Part shown: positions 50,071-60,311 of the stretch, one piece after another | Position numbering within the stretch: the stretch's first letter is position 1 | Layout: the number at the start of each line of letters is the position of its first letter | Source of the DNA: Clostridia bacterium | GTDB taxonomy: Bacteria; Bacillota; Clostridia; Oscillospirales; Acutalibacteraceae | Direction: 5' to 3' | DNA length: 64,000 nucleotides | Assembly (NCBI GenBank): GCA_017517135.1 | Contig: JAFXAK010000031.1 | Location: 1-64,000, forward strand | The notes under the pieces: model-generated | What the model was told of the DNA's origin: nothing | What the model saw: only the letters and a program-made list of their open reading frames with translations | Database searches by the model: none | Made by a program: the position numbers and the translations under genes

Positions 50071-51003
50071 ATGCAGCAGAAAACACAGTTAAAGGGAGTT
50101 TTTATTCTCCTTATCACCGCCCTTATATGGGGCTCTTCATTCGTGGCACAAAGCGTGGGAATGGAATCGGTTGAGGCATTCACCTTCAACGGTATCAGAA
50201 CACTTTTAGGTGCCGCTGTGCTTATTCCTTTTATTTTGGTAAGAGATTTTATAAGCAACAAAAAATCGTCCGTAGCGAAAGAAGCAAAGAAAAAAGAAAA
50301 TAAAAGTCTTATAATTTACGGCAGTATCATAGGTGTTATTTTATGTATTGCAAGTAATCTGCAGCAGCAGGCTTTCAACTACTCTACCTCGGGCAAAATT
50401 GCATTCATAACAGCCTTTTATATGCTTTTCGTGCCGTTTTTAGGTCTTTTCATCCGCAAAAAAGTACCCGTACTCACATGGATTTGCGTAGCTCTCGGTG
50501 CTGTGGGACTTTATTTCCTGTGTATCACAAACGAAGGACTGTCAAGCATAAACAAGGGCGATATATTAGCCTTGCTGTGTGCCGTTTTCTATGCAGTACA
50601 CATCCTTGCAGTTGAAAAATTCGCCCCCTCTATAGACGGTGTAAAGCTTTCTTGTGTACAGTTTATCGTCTCGGGTACAATTTCGGTAATTCTTATGTTC
50701 ATATTCGAGAATCCCGATATAAACGCAATAAAAACAGCAGCAGTTCCCATTCTCTATTCGGGCGTTATGAGCTGCGGTATTGCATATACATTCCAGATAA
50801 TAGGTCAGAAATACACCGAATCCACCGTAGCCTCACTTCTTATGTGTATGGAATCGGTATTCGGAGTTATCTGCGGTGCCGTGATACTCAAAGAAATGCT
50901 CACCGGAAGAGAATTAGCAGGCTGTGTTATAATGTTCGTTGCTATTATACTTTCACAGCTGACTGATAAAATACCAAATATGTTTAACAAAAGAAAAACT
51001 TAA
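50071..51003 (+). CDS. EamA/DMT-family transporter
   Basis: A 310-aa protein with ten hydrophobic segments in two repeats of five. The EamA N-terminal signature 'LITALIWGSSFVAQSVGME' is at about 14-32, and the second repeat starts near 'GDILALLCAVFYAVHILAVE'. It probably exports or imports a small metabolite such as an amino acid or nucleoside. The substrate cannot be predicted. AAGGGG precedes the ATG. Confidence 0.9.
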   Translation: MQQKTQLKGVFILLITALIWGSSFVAQSVGMESVEAFTFNGIRTLLGAAVLIPFILVRDFISNKKSSVAKEAKKKENKSLIIYGSIIGVILCIASNLQQQAFNYSTSGKIAFITAFYMLFVPFLGLFIRKKVPVLTWICVALGAVGLYFLCITNEGLSSINKGDILALLCAVFYAVHILAVEKFAPSIDGVKLSCVQFIVSGTISVILMFIFENPDINAIKTAAVPILYSGVMSCGIAYTFQIIGQKYTESTVASLLMCMESVFGVICGAVILKEMLTGRELAGCVIMFVAIILSQLTDKIPNMFNKRKT

Positions 51004-51004
51004 A

Positions 51005-51042
51005 AAACAGGATGCAAGGCTTTTGTTCTTTGCATCCTGTTT
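51005..51042. terminator. Bidirectional terminator
   Basis: AAACAGGATGCAA (51005-51017) pairs perfectly with TTGCATCCTGTTT (51030-51042). It separates the convergent transporter and glucan-synthase-like genes and has A/T flanks on both sides. Confidence 0.9.
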
Positions 51043-51045
51043 CAT

Positions 51046-54000
51046 TTATTTTTCAACCTCAAACGGCAAAAACTTAGTCACCGTCTGCAAAAACCAGCCG
51101 GCACTTCCCGTGTACAGGCTCCAGCCGCCTTTGCCCAGGATATCTTCTCTTGAATACACATCTCCGCACAGAGCATACGGCTCGGTTTTGTATATTTTTT
51201 CGCCTATGGGAAGAGCATATTTTTCGGCAGGGTTTATTATATTCAATACCGTTTTTGCAAGTTCTGTTTTTCCCGCTTCAAATAAGCTGAGAGCAAACCA
51301 CACGGCTGAGTGGGTATACTGTCCGCCGTTTTCGCGCACTCCCTCGGGATAGTCATTCACATAACCTGCTCTGAAGGTCTTTTCGTTGAACGGAGGTGTG
51401 AAGAGCTTTACAATGCCGTTTTCTTCGTCAACAAGATAATTGAAAGCACTTTCAAGGGCAGATGCCTTTCTTTTTTCGTCGGGCATTGACGAGAGTACAC
51501 TGAAAGCCTGCGGGAGCAAATCTATTCTGCACGCATCAGAGGTTTTGTCTCCTAAAACAGTACCGTCATCTGCAAAGGCTCTGACATACCACGAGCCGTT
51601 ATATGCATATTTATCAATGCTTTCAGCCAGCTTCTCGGCTGTGTCGGTAAAGAGCTTTATATTTTCTTTATCATAAAAATAGAAGCAAATCGGCAGAAAT
51701 TTCAGTAGTACCATTCTCAAAAACATAGCAAGCCATACGCTCTCTCCTCTGCCCTTTATACCGACCTCGTTGAAGGAATCGTTCCAGTCGCCGCCGCCCA
51801 TTAACGGCAGAGAATGTTCACCGAAATTGAGGCTTTTCTTTACAGCTCTCAGGCAATGCTCATATACACTCCCCTTTTCCTCACCCAAAAAAAACTCACC
51901 GTAGCGTTCTTTTTCTGCCTCTTTAAGCTCGTCACCGTGAACAAAGGGTAGTTCAACAGACAAAATTTTGCTGTCACCCGTTTTCTGTACATATTCACTT
52001 ACAACAAAGGGAAGCCACAGCAGGTCATCGGAATATCTGCTTCGCACACCCTTGAATATGAGCTTAGCTTTGTAAGAAATATGATACCAATGAAGCACAT
52101 CGCCCTGAGAAAACTGTGCCGTACACGAGCGCAGTATCTGATATTTCACACGCTCGGGATAATAATCAATAATCGCAAGTGAATCCTGAAGCTGGTCTCT
52201 GAAGCCGTATGCTCCCGAGCATTGATAGAAGCCGCAACGGGCATTGAGCCTTGTGTCATACACTTGATGAAGCAAAAGGGCAGAAGAAAATTTATTCAGA
52301 AGCGGATTATCGCTTTTTAATCTTATTCTGACAGGCTTTTTCTCTCTGAACGGTATTTCACAAAGCCTTTTTGCCGCCTTTTCACTTACCGCAAAGGACA
52401 TAAAGAAAACCGCTTCTCTGTTTTCATCCGGTAAAAGCTCAATTTCAAAAAAGGCGTTACAACAATCTTCTTCAAGCGAATATTTACACTCGCCGCCAGA
52501 TGAGGAAATACACATAACACCGCTGAAATCACGGTTTATGGGATTGTGTGAAAATATACCGTTTTCGTCTGCACGGCTTTTAACAAACACGGCATCCTTT
52601 TTATCTGCCGATAAAAGAGGATTTACGCTGTAGCATAGCATAATTTTCTGCGTTTCTTGGCTGTTATTGTGCAAACAAACGCTTATTCTTTTTAACATCC
52701 CTTTTTCGGGAACTTCGATTTTTGTTTTAACAATAATATCCTCACATTTACTCTCATATAAAGCACGGCTGTCACAGAAATCAACCGATGAATTACAGAT
52801 ACAGTCAAACTGACTGTCCGACACTTTAAGAAACAGCCTTTCACCGTCGAAATCCGTAAAAACATCATTGCTCCAAACGGTTAGCTTATTCTGTCTTGAA
52901 TTGAAGCACCACGAAAAGCCGAGGGATTTGTCCGACAAAAGTGTGCCGAAGCTTCTGTTTGAGAGTGTATGGCACCACGGACGAGAGGGTGTTTTTCCTA
53001 TATGATAGCCGTTTTCAATAAAGTAATTTTCTTCGTTCCCCGTTTTCTCGGGCACCGAAATCTTCTGATTACTCTCAGGGAACATCAAGCCCTCATCTGT
53101 ATCCTCGGGGAAAATCAGATCGGAAAAGCATTTTATTGAATTTACCGCTTCTTCGCCTATTGAATTTACGGAGAAAATATGCACTCCGCCCGGATGCCCC
53201 AGAGTATCGGAAATATCTGCCTGTTTGAGAATATCAGCGAAATGTGGTGCAACACCGTTATAGTCTGCGGACGAATTTGTCAGAAAAACAAGATCGTTTT
53301 TTATTCCTGCACGGGATAACCTTGTATGCAAGCGAACAAAGGAACGGACAAAGCTGTGCGGCGCTTCGTTTACTGTAATAACAGGCAAATCCCCCGAGAT
53401 ACCGTTACACCACAGCTTTTCAACAGAAGAGGTGTTCTTTTCAAGGGAAAGCCGTCTTTCGTCACTCAAAGGAAATCCGAAGAAGCGTCTTAAAAGAAAG
53501 CTCTGCGAGAAGGAATTTATATTCATTTCCCGTGAGAGTATATCCGTACTGCACTTTTTTACATCGGGCAAAACGCTTCTTCGTACTTTTATAAGGTTTT
53601 CCAAAGCCTGCTTTCTGTTTATCCCCACAGCCGAAATCAGCACAAGCTCTTTTTCCTTTTTCGCATCAAGCTCCGTCTGTATACTCAATGCCGCACAGGG
53701 AGTCACCCCCGACACTCTGCCTGAAAAATCACAAAATCCGCCGTCAAAGGGAGATGTCATATAAGGATTTCTTTTCAGCACCCTTTCTCTGTCTGTTTCA
53801 AAGGAAAAGGGGGTATCGGAATAAAAGCCTATACATACACTCGTACCGTCCGTTTCATTTGATGCAGGTCTTTCAAAAATAAGCGCATTATGCATTTTGT
53901 CGTAGTGCGTTTTTATAAACATATCCGAAAAAGCTGGATGTGAATTTACCTTTTCCAAGCGTTCAAGATACGGTTCCATATAAAATGAAGCATTGATTTT

Positions 54001-57000
54001 TCGCTTTTTATCCGATTTATTCTGTATTCTGACAGGCACAAGCAGGGCGTTTATCCTCTGATGCACACAAAATGCTCCCTGTGCCTTTATAAGATTTTTT
54101 TCGCCGTGCAAAATAAAAGCTGTTTTTGTCAGTCTGCCCTGAGAAAGGCTGTCAGTACAGATAACTTCTCCGTCTTCATCAAGCTGTATGCTTATCCCCC
54201 TTGAGCGCTGCGAAAAATTAAATATGCTTCTCGATGCAAAAAGAAGATAATTACCTCCCCTTTCATCACACATAAAAGAGGTTTCGGAGTTTGAGTACAC
54301 AGACACCCGGAGACTTTCTTCGCTGAAGAATGTGTTTTCCGTGCTGCTTCTGACAGGTCTTTTGCTTTCGTTTTCGTCGCTCACACGGTTGACTATACGC
54401 GAATCGGCAGGTATTTTTTCTTTGAGAAGTCCGAGTGCGCTTTTTATATCGGGGTCCGAAGTGAAACGGCGGACAAATATATCAGAAAACACGGTATTGG
54501 CAAGAGAAATCATACTCATACCGAGGTGATGCGACATAAAGGAGCGGACAATACAGTAGTCCTCACCGTCCGTACGGCTTTTATTGAAATCCACAGCCTC
54601 GTAAAATCCGCAATGTCCCTCAGCGTGTAAGGCTGAAAGTCTGTCAAGATTTTTCAATGCCGATTTTGTTTCAAACGGCAGAGTGAGAAAGGTGGAATAC
54701 GGGGAAATAACAAGCTCATCATCTGCTTTTCTTTTCATAGCCGTGCTTTTTATCCCGTGTGCTTTATAGCGGTAGTTGAGCGAATTGTCAAAGGAATAAA
54801 ATCCGCTTTCGGATATACCGTAGGGGATTTTAGTGCCTGCAACTCTTTTTTTCTGCTCGTGCAGACAGAATTTCAGCGCTTCATATTCAAACGAATTTTC
54901 ATACACGGGCAAAAACAGCGTTGACATAAAGTATTCAAACATAGTACCCGTCCAGGAGACCGCACCGGCATATCTTCCCGAGCGCGCAAGTGTTCTGTCA
55001 AGGCTTTGCCAATGCTTTACGGGTACCTTTCTTTTTGCCACATTGAAAAAGGATGTCATTCTCGCTTCGCTTATATATAAATCGTAAAAGCTCTGAGTAA
55101 GCTCCTCTGAAGATACATCAAAACCTATGTGAAAAAGTCCTCGTTTTTTGTCGTACAAGAATGACAAATCACATTCGTCAAGCAGCTTTTGTATTCTGCT
55201 TATAAGAGTTAAAAACGAAGAATCGTTCCTTGCAAATTCGCCTAAGCCCTGTTTTAAGGCAAGCAGACAGCACATAAAATTTCCGCAGTCCACCGTGCTT
55301 ACATATTTCGGGTACAGCACACTCAAATCCTCGGTATTATACCAGTTATACAGATTTCCGTTATACTTTTCGAGCCTTTCTACTGTATCAAGTGTGTCGG
55401 AAAGTCTGTCGGAAAGCTGTGCGGGAGTTATAAAGGCAAAGTCTGCCGCTGCAAGACAGCTCACAAGATAAAGACCTATATTTGTGGGGGATGTTCTGTG
55501 GGCTGTTTTTCTGACAGGTGTTTCCTGAACATTATCGGGAGGCAGAAAGGAGTCCGCTTCGGTTACATATTCCTCAAAAAATCGCCATATTGCCCCTGCA
55601 AAGCAATTAAGATTACCCTTTTCGGTTTCGCTGAGCTGAGCATATTTTTTGTTTTTAAGCTCTATTCCCTCGGACATTGAAAACGGGATACTTATAAGCG
55701 TGGAGAAGGCAATAAGCCTACCCAAAGAGCCGCAGAAAACAAAAAGAAAAACACTCACAGCCACAGGCAAAACTAAGGGAAACAGCAGATTCTTATTTTT
55801 CATATTATCGGACTGTGCGGCGGTAGTCCATTGCAGAAGCTTTTTCTTGCTGAACATACTCCGGTAAGCGGCTCTTATAATCGCATCAAGATTTACAAAT
55901 GCCGTCTGCACACCCAGACCGAGATTCAAAAAGGCTCTCAGCAGATTTTTGAGGCTGAGTGAAATATCAAAGGAAAAAAACAGTCTTGACATATTAAAAA
56001 AGCCGCCCGAGACAAGGGAAAAAAACGCTGCACAAAGCCCGTCCGCACAAAAGGACAGCACACCTGTGAGCAAAAGCAATAATCTCAATTTATAAGAAAC
56101 AAAGCCCGAAAAAATAAAACACAATAAGGAAAATACGGGTGTTATTGCTCTGCGGAAATTATCAAGAAGCTGATATTTTGAAAGAAAGGGTAAATATTTA
56201 AGAGGATATTCCTCCCGTAAGGGCTTGAAAACATATTTCAGATTCTGCACATCTCCCCTTGTCCAACGGCTGAGACGGCTGAAAAAGGAGGAAGGCTTCG
56301 AGGGAAAGCTGTCCGTAAGCTCACACTCCCCCGCAAATGCACAGCGAAGTAAGGCTCCCTCTAAAATATCGTGACTTAAAATATGTCCGTTTTCAAAGGT
56401 ATCACAGCAGCATTGGAAAAAGGCATCAATATTTATAAGCCCCTTGCCCGTAAAGGGAGAAACACCGAACATATCCATATATCTTTCACTCACCGACGAA
56501 GCGTATGCACAGCTGCCGTCATAGGTAAAAAGAGAAGAAAACAAGGTTTTTTTGTCACCGGAAAGTGCAGTTTCAATACGCGGTACAAAAACAGCATATC
56601 CCCGTTCAACCCGTTTTTTTACGGGATTGATATACGGCTCATTCATAGGATGTCTTGCGAATGCAGTAAGCTTTTTAAGGACATCAAAGGACAAAGAGGT
56701 ATCTGAATCAAGCGCCATAAGATACTTTGCCTCGTGAAGTCCGGAGGTATCTCCGTAAACACACAGAAATTCACCGCTGTCTTCATATCGCAAAAGCTTT
56801 ACAAGGGCTATTATTGCGCCTCTTTTTCTCTCAAAGCCCGTATATTCCTTTTCTCCCGATGAATACACCCTGTGCCGTACAGCCATAACAAAGCCGCCGC
56901 CGAAATCATTGTTAAGACGGTCAATCACTCTTTTCACGGCTGTTATATCCTTTTCGTCTGACGGGGCTGTCATTTCCTTATATGGCTTCAAGTCAAACAG

Positions 57001-58017
57001 CATCAGCACACGGACATTCTTACTGCGGTTTGAGCAGTATAAGTCCGACAGCTGAGAATAAAGCGACTGTGCCCTTCCCGCCTCGGGAAGAAACGAGGAT
57101 ACCGTTACAAGCACCTGATTTTCTTCGTTTATTTCCTCTTCAGGATTCATTGATAAAATCGGCTGAACCTTGAACAGTTTTGCACCGATACGGTCAGTCA
57201 GCGGTTTTATTACTGAAAAAACGGGCAGCAGCACAGCCAAAAAAACGGCGGCAATAAGATAAATACTGTCACTTGCAATAAAAGACAAAAAGAGACTTAT
57301 AAATACACTCAGCACGGCCTCACATATATAAAAAAGGACTGCAGCATTTTTATTTCTTTCAGGTAAATCAAGATAAAAGCCTATGTGTGCGTTATTATCT
57401 TTTTCACATTTTTTTAAGCTGCTCTTAATATACTCACTTTCGCTTACAGAAAGTCGGCGGGAATTGGTACAAACGGCTTTTCTGTAAACAGCTTTAGTTT
57501 CGGCAGACATATGAGAGTATATCCCCGCAGGCTCCGAGCACAACAGCCTTTCGCTGATGCTGATTTCAGAAAAAATTTCATCAAAATCAATGTTTTTAAG
57601 ACTCATTACGGATTTCAGCGCTTCAATTACCCTTGCTTCATTTTCCGAACCTAAATCCTTTGCAAATTGCTGTAAGCTTTCACAGGCAATAAGCGAAAAT
57701 ACGGCAAAAAGCACCATAGCGAGATTTTCACACTCATTCAGCGTCAGATGCTCTAATTTCAGCCTGTTCACAAGGGTGTTTTTCTCAGGCAGCACGCCGT
57801 CCGAAAACATATACTCAAGTCTTAAAAATAAGGGAGTAAGCTCATCAAAAGTCTTTTTATCGGCTTTCATTATTTCTCTCACGGCCGCCACCAGCGTCAG
57901 ACGGTTATCTGCAACCCACTCAAAGGCGGCACTCCTTTTTATCCTTTCGTCATCCGTAAGATATGCTTCCCTGAGAAATTCAAGTGCTTTTTTCATTCGC
58001 CGTCTGAGAACACCCAT
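51046..58017 (-). CDS. Cyclic beta-1,2-glucan-synthase-like GT84/GH94 protein
   Basis: A 2323-aa protein. Two membrane helices lie near residues 228-272. A GT84 glycosyltransferase domain follows, with 'LMALDSDTSLSFD' (Asp-x-Asp, about 440-450) and 'SRLSRWTRGDVQNL' (about 590-603). Membrane helices are found near 620-730 and again at about 750-790. A glucoamylase-like domain (about 830-1270, with 'FMSHHLGMSMI') and a C-terminal GH94 phosphorylase-like domain come next ('LMGGGDWNDSFNEVGIKGRGES', blocks LMGGGDWNDSFN and GIKGRGES, with the catalytic Asp). It is shorter than proteobacterial NdvB/ChvB (about 2800 aa). It is expected to make or remodel beta-1,2-glucan at the membrane. A GGAGG ribosome binding site precedes ATG 58017. 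Confidence 0.88.
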   Translation of the reverse strand: MGVLRRRMKKALEFLREAYLTDDERIKRSAAFEWVADNRLTLVAAVREIMKADKKTFDELTPLFLRLEYMFSDGVLPEKNTLVNRLKLEHLTLNECENLAMVLFAVFSLIACESLQQFAKDLGSENEARVIEALKSVMSLKNIDFDEIFSEISISERLLCSEPAGIYSHMSAETKAVYRKAVCTNSRRLSVSESEYIKSSLKKCEKDNNAHIGFYLDLPERNKNAAVLFYICEAVLSVFISLFLSFIASDSIYLIAAVFLAVLLPVFSVIKPLTDRIGAKLFKVQPILSMNPEEEINEENQVLVTVSSFLPEAGRAQSLYSQLSDLYCSNRSKNVRVLMLFDLKPYKEMTAPSDEKDITAVKRVIDRLNNDFGGGFVMAVRHRVYSSGEKEYTGFERKRGAIIALVKLLRYEDSGEFLCVYGDTSGLHEAKYLMALDSDTSLSFDVLKKLTAFARHPMNEPYINPVKKRVERGYAVFVPRIETALSGDKKTLFSSLFTYDGSCAYASSVSERYMDMFGVSPFTGKGLINIDAFFQCCCDTFENGHILSHDILEGALLRCAFAGECELTDSFPSKPSSFFSRLSRWTRGDVQNLKYVFKPLREEYPLKYLPFLSKYQLLDNFRRAITPVFSLLCFIFSGFVSYKLRLLLLLTGVLSFCADGLCAAFFSLVSGGFFNMSRLFFSFDISLSLKNLLRAFLNLGLGVQTAFVNLDAIIRAAYRSMFSKKKLLQWTTAAQSDNMKNKNLLFPLVLPVAVSVFLFVFCGSLGRLIAFSTLISIPFSMSEGIELKNKKYAQLSETEKGNLNCFAGAIWRFFEEYVTEADSFLPPDNVQETPVRKTAHRTSPTNIGLYLVSCLAAADFAFITPAQLSDRLSDTLDTVERLEKYNGNLYNWYNTEDLSVLYPKYVSTVDCGNFMCCLLALKQGLGEFARNDSSFLTLISRIQKLLDECDLSFLYDKKRGLFHIGFDVSSEELTQSFYDLYISEARMTSFFNVAKRKVPVKHWQSLDRTLARSGRYAGAVSWTGTMFEYFMSTLFLPVYENSFEYEALKFCLHEQKKRVAGTKIPYGISESGFYSFDNSLNYRYKAHGIKSTAMKRKADDELVISPYSTFLTLPFETKSALKNLDRLSALHAEGHCGFYEAVDFNKSRTDGEDYCIVRSFMSHHLGMSMISLANTVFSDIFVRRFTSDPDIKSALGLLKEKIPADSRIVNRVSDENESKRPVRSSTENTFFSEESLRVSVYSNSETSFMCDERGGNYLLFASRSIFNFSQRSRGISIQLDEDGEVICTDSLSQGRLTKTAFILHGEKNLIKAQGAFCVHQRINALLVPVRIQNKSDKKRKINASFYMEPYLERLEKVNSHPAFSDMFIKTHYDKMHNALIFERPASNETDGTSVCIGFYSDTPFSFETDRERVLKRNPYMTSPFDGGFCDFSGRVSGVTPCAALSIQTELDAKKEKELVLISAVGINRKQALENLIKVRRSVLPDVKKCSTDILSREMNINSFSQSFLLRRFFGFPLSDERRLSLEKNTSSVEKLWCNGISGDLPVITVNEAPHSFVRSFVRLHTRLSRAGIKNDLVFLTNSSADYNGVAPHFADILKQADISDTLGHPGGVHIFSVNSIGEEAVNSIKCFSDLIFPEDTDEGLMFPESNQKISVPEKTGNEENYFIENGYHIGKTPSRPWCHTLSNRSFGTLLSDKSLGFSWCFNSRQNKLTVWSNDVFTDFDGERLFLKVSDSQFDCICNSSVDFCDSRALYESKCEDIIVKTKIEVPEKGMLKRISVCLHNNSQETQKIMLCYSVNPLLSADKKDAVFVKSRADENGIFSHNPINRDFSGVMCISSSGGECKYSLEEDCCNAFFEIELLPDENREAVFFMSFAVSEKAAKRLCEIPFREKKPVRIRLKSDNPLLNKFSSALLLHQVYDTRLNARCGFYQCSGAYGFRDQLQDSLAIIDYYPERVKYQILRSCTAQFSQGDVLHWYHISYKAKLIFKGVRSRYSDDLLWLPFVVSEYVQKTGDSKILSVELPFVHGDELKEAEKERYGEFFLGEEKGSVYEHCLRAVKKSLNFGEHSLPLMGGGDWNDSFNEVGIKGRGESVWLAMFLRMVLLKFLPICFYFYDKENIKLFTDTAEKLAESIDKYAYNGSWYVRAFADDGTVLGDKTSDACRIDLLPQAFSVLSSMPDEKRKASALESAFNYLVDEENGIVKLFTPPFNEKTFRAGYVNDYPEGVRENGGQYTHSAVWFALSLFEAGKTELAKTVLNIINPAEKYALPIGEKIYKTEPYALCGDVYSREDILGKGGWSLYTGSAGWFLQTVTKFLPFEVEK

Positions 58018-58094
58018 AAGTTACCTCCGATAAATAATTACCTTTATTTTTAATCGGGAAGCATTATTTTATTCAGTTTTATATTTCTAAACAC

Positions 58095-58123
58095 TTGTAT
58101 TTTTTGTATGTATATGTTATTAT
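58095..58123 (+). promoter_or_regulatory. Promoter of the hydrolase-ABC operon
   Basis: -35 TTGTAT (58095-58100), a 17-bp spacer and -10 TATTAT (58118-58123), 32 bp before the gene at 58155. Confidence 0.55.
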
Positions 58124-58154
58124 AAAGTGAATATCTATGAAAAGAGGTCCAGCG

Positions 58155-59498
58155 ATGCTCGAAACAAAATATACCCCTTGTATAATTTTGCCCGGTATCG
58201 GTCAATCAAAGGTTGCTTCTGTTGATAAAGACGGCAACAAAATAAAAATGGCATGGCCCTTGGATGTAAACGGTGAAGAGATCCTCGGCTCTCTGAAAGC
58301 CTCTCTTATGAAGATGATGGTTTTCCGCAAGGATGCAGGCTTTTCGGATAAAGTCAAGTCAATTGTAAAAGACATTCTTCAGCCCATTGCCGTTAATGAT
58401 GACGGTACAATGAAAAACGGTGTCAGAGTTGTAAAATATAATCAGTCTCTTGCTCAATGTAACGAAAAGCAGAAAAACTATATATACAAAATGGTGCCTA
58501 TGCAGAGATTATCTGCAATAATAGGCGAAGAAAATCTCTACTTTTTTGCATACAACTCCTTCGGTGAGCCATATGAGACCGCAAAGGATCTTGATGAGTT
58601 CATACAGAAGGTAAAAAAAGAAAGAAACTGCGAAAAGGTAAACCTTGTCCCCGTAAGCCTCGGCGGTGCACTTTCAACCGCATATTTTGATGCCTACGGT
58701 CACAAAAACGATGTTGAAAGAGTTATGTATTTCGTTGCGGCACTCGAGGGCACAAGGCTTATTGCTGATGTTTACAGAAAAAATATCCGCTTGGGTGAGC
58801 TTACTCCCGTAATTGAGATGTTTGCTTCAAAAAGTGCGGCAGAAAAAGCCCGGTCCTTACTTAAAATGCTTCCCGACGGTGTTATAGAAAATGTGGTTGA
58901 CAAGGCAATAGATGCTCTGCTTGAAGAGGTTGCAATAAACTGTCCGTCGCTGTGGAGCGTTCTTCCTCCCGAGGATTATGAGGAGCTTTCCGCGAAATAC
59001 CTTTCGGATAAGAAACACGCTGTTCTCAGGGAAAAGACAGACAGATTCTATAATGCACAGTCAAACATCAGAAAGATTATTGATGAAAGAAAGGCAAACG
59101 GCACCGAGTTTTTCTCAATAGCCTGCTACGGACTTGAGCTTGTTCCGGTTATACAGTCCTTCAGAACCTCGTCCGACACAATAATCAACATAGAGTCTCC
59201 GTCGCTCGGAGCAAAGGCCGCGCCTCTCGGTGAAAAGCTCCCTACAGACCATTGCAGGGGAACATACTGTACAAACGAAGCACATTCACACATTTCACCA
59301 GACGGCACGATAGATGCCTCCTACGGCTATATGCCTGAACACACCTGGTATTTCTTAAATCAACAGCACGATGCAACAGCTTATAACGATACTGCATTGA
59401 ATATTGCGGCAAAAGTTCTTTCAGATAAAAATTTCAAGGATATCTATTCTGACGAGAGCTTACCTCAGTTCGGTATCGCTCACGATAACAGACACTAA
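58155..59498 (+). CDS. Alpha/beta-hydrolase, LCAT/lipase-like
   Basis: ATG 58155 has AGAGG 7 bp upstream, and an ATG at 58137 has none. The 447-aa product begins with 'PCIILPGIGQSKV' (oxyanion-type loop), and 'VNLVPVSLGGALSTAYF' (about 174-190) supplies a nucleophile elbow with Ser followed by Leu-Gly-Gly. Late His residues ('HISPD', 'HTWYF') could finish a triad. The pattern is that of lecithin-cholesterol acyltransferase-like bacterial proteins. No signal peptide is present. The substrate is unknown. Confidence 0.65.
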   Translation: MLETKYTPCIILPGIGQSKVASVDKDGNKIKMAWPLDVNGEEILGSLKASLMKMMVFRKDAGFSDKVKSIVKDILQPIAVNDDGTMKNGVRVVKYNQSLAQCNEKQKNYIYKMVPMQRLSAIIGEENLYFFAYNSFGEPYETAKDLDEFIQKVKKERNCEKVNLVPVSLGGALSTAYFDAYGHKNDVERVMYFVAALEGTRLIADVYRKNIRLGELTPVIEMFASKSAAEKARSLLKMLPDGVIENVVDKAIDALLEEVAINCPSLWSVLPPEDYEELSAKYLSDKKHAVLREKTDRFYNAQSNIRKIIDERKANGTEFFSIACYGLELVPVIQSFRTSSDTIINIESPSLGAKAAPLGEKLPTDHCRGTYCTNEAHSHISPDGTIDASYGYMPEHTWYFLNQQHDATAYNDTALNIAAKVLSDKNFKDIYSDESLPQFGIAHDNRH

Positions 59499-59516
59499 AT
59501 GAAGGGAGAGAAAAAT

Positions 59517-60311
59517 ATGGAAAATAATCTCTATGAAAACGGTGCTGAGGGCGTAAACGAAGCAGCAGCCCCCGAAACCGTTTCTCAGGAAGAAAGCAAG
59601 CAGGAATTTGCTTTCAAGGTCAGAAATCTCACTAAGGATTATGACGGTCATATCGTACTCAACAATATTTCCTTTGACATTCCCAAAGGAAAAATAGTAG
59701 GTCTTTTAGGCCCTAACGGCTGCGGTAAAACAACTCTTATCAAAATTCTCGCAGGTCTTATCCACGACTATTCGGGTATGGTAAAAATAGACGGCAGAGC
59801 AATAGGTATACACACAAAAGCCCGTGTGGCTTACTTACCCGACTGTACTTATTTCCCCGACCGCTTCCGCACAATAGACTGCATAAATTATTTCAATGAT
59901 TTCTTTGCAGACTTTGACAAGGTAAAGGCTATTGAATTTGCTGCCCGCTTCGGACTTGACCTCAATCAGAGAGTCCGTGCAATGTCAAAGGGTATGCAGG
60001 AAAAGCTCCAGCTTTTAGTTGTTATGTCCCGTGCGGCTGACATCTATATCCTCGACGAGCCTTTAGGCGGTGTGGACCCTGCTGCAAGAAGTGTTATTCT
60101 TGACATCATTATGAATAACTACAAGGAAAACGCAACAATTGTGCTTTCCACTCACCTTGTTAATGACCTCGAACACAGCTTTGACCATGTTCTTATGCTG
60201 GGTAAAGGCTCCGTACTTGTTAACACGGGTATTGACACTCTCCGTTCAACAGGCAAGAGTGTTGAAGAAATCTTCAAGGAGGTAATCGGTGATGCTTGGG
60301 AAGTTGATTAA
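59517..60311 (+). CDS. ABC transporter ATP-binding protein
   Basis: A 264-aa protein from ATG 59517 (AAGGGAG upstream; the ATG at 59499 is too close to it). Walker A Gly-Pro-Asn-Gly-Cys-Gly-Lys-Thr (about 72-79). A signature region 'AMSKGMQEKLQLL' replaces the usual Leu-Ser-Gly-Gly, and Walker B is 'IYILDEPLGGVDP' (about 177-189). It groups with the export-type, multi-pass-permease ATPases such as YtrB/CcmA-like. The stop overlaps the permease start by 20 bp. Confidence 0.92.
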   Translation: MENNLYENGAEGVNEAAAPETVSQEESKQEFAFKVRNLTKDYDGHIVLNNISFDIPKGKIVGLLGPNGCGKTTLIKILAGLIHDYSGMVKIDGRAIGIHTKARVAYLPDCTYFPDRFRTIDCINYFNDFFADFDKVKAIEFAARFGLDLNQRVRAMSKGMQEKLQLLVVMSRAADIYILDEPLGGVDPAARSVILDIIMNNYKENATIVLSTHLVNDLEHSFDHVLMLGKGSVLVNTGIDTLRSTGKSVEEIFKEVIGDAWEVD

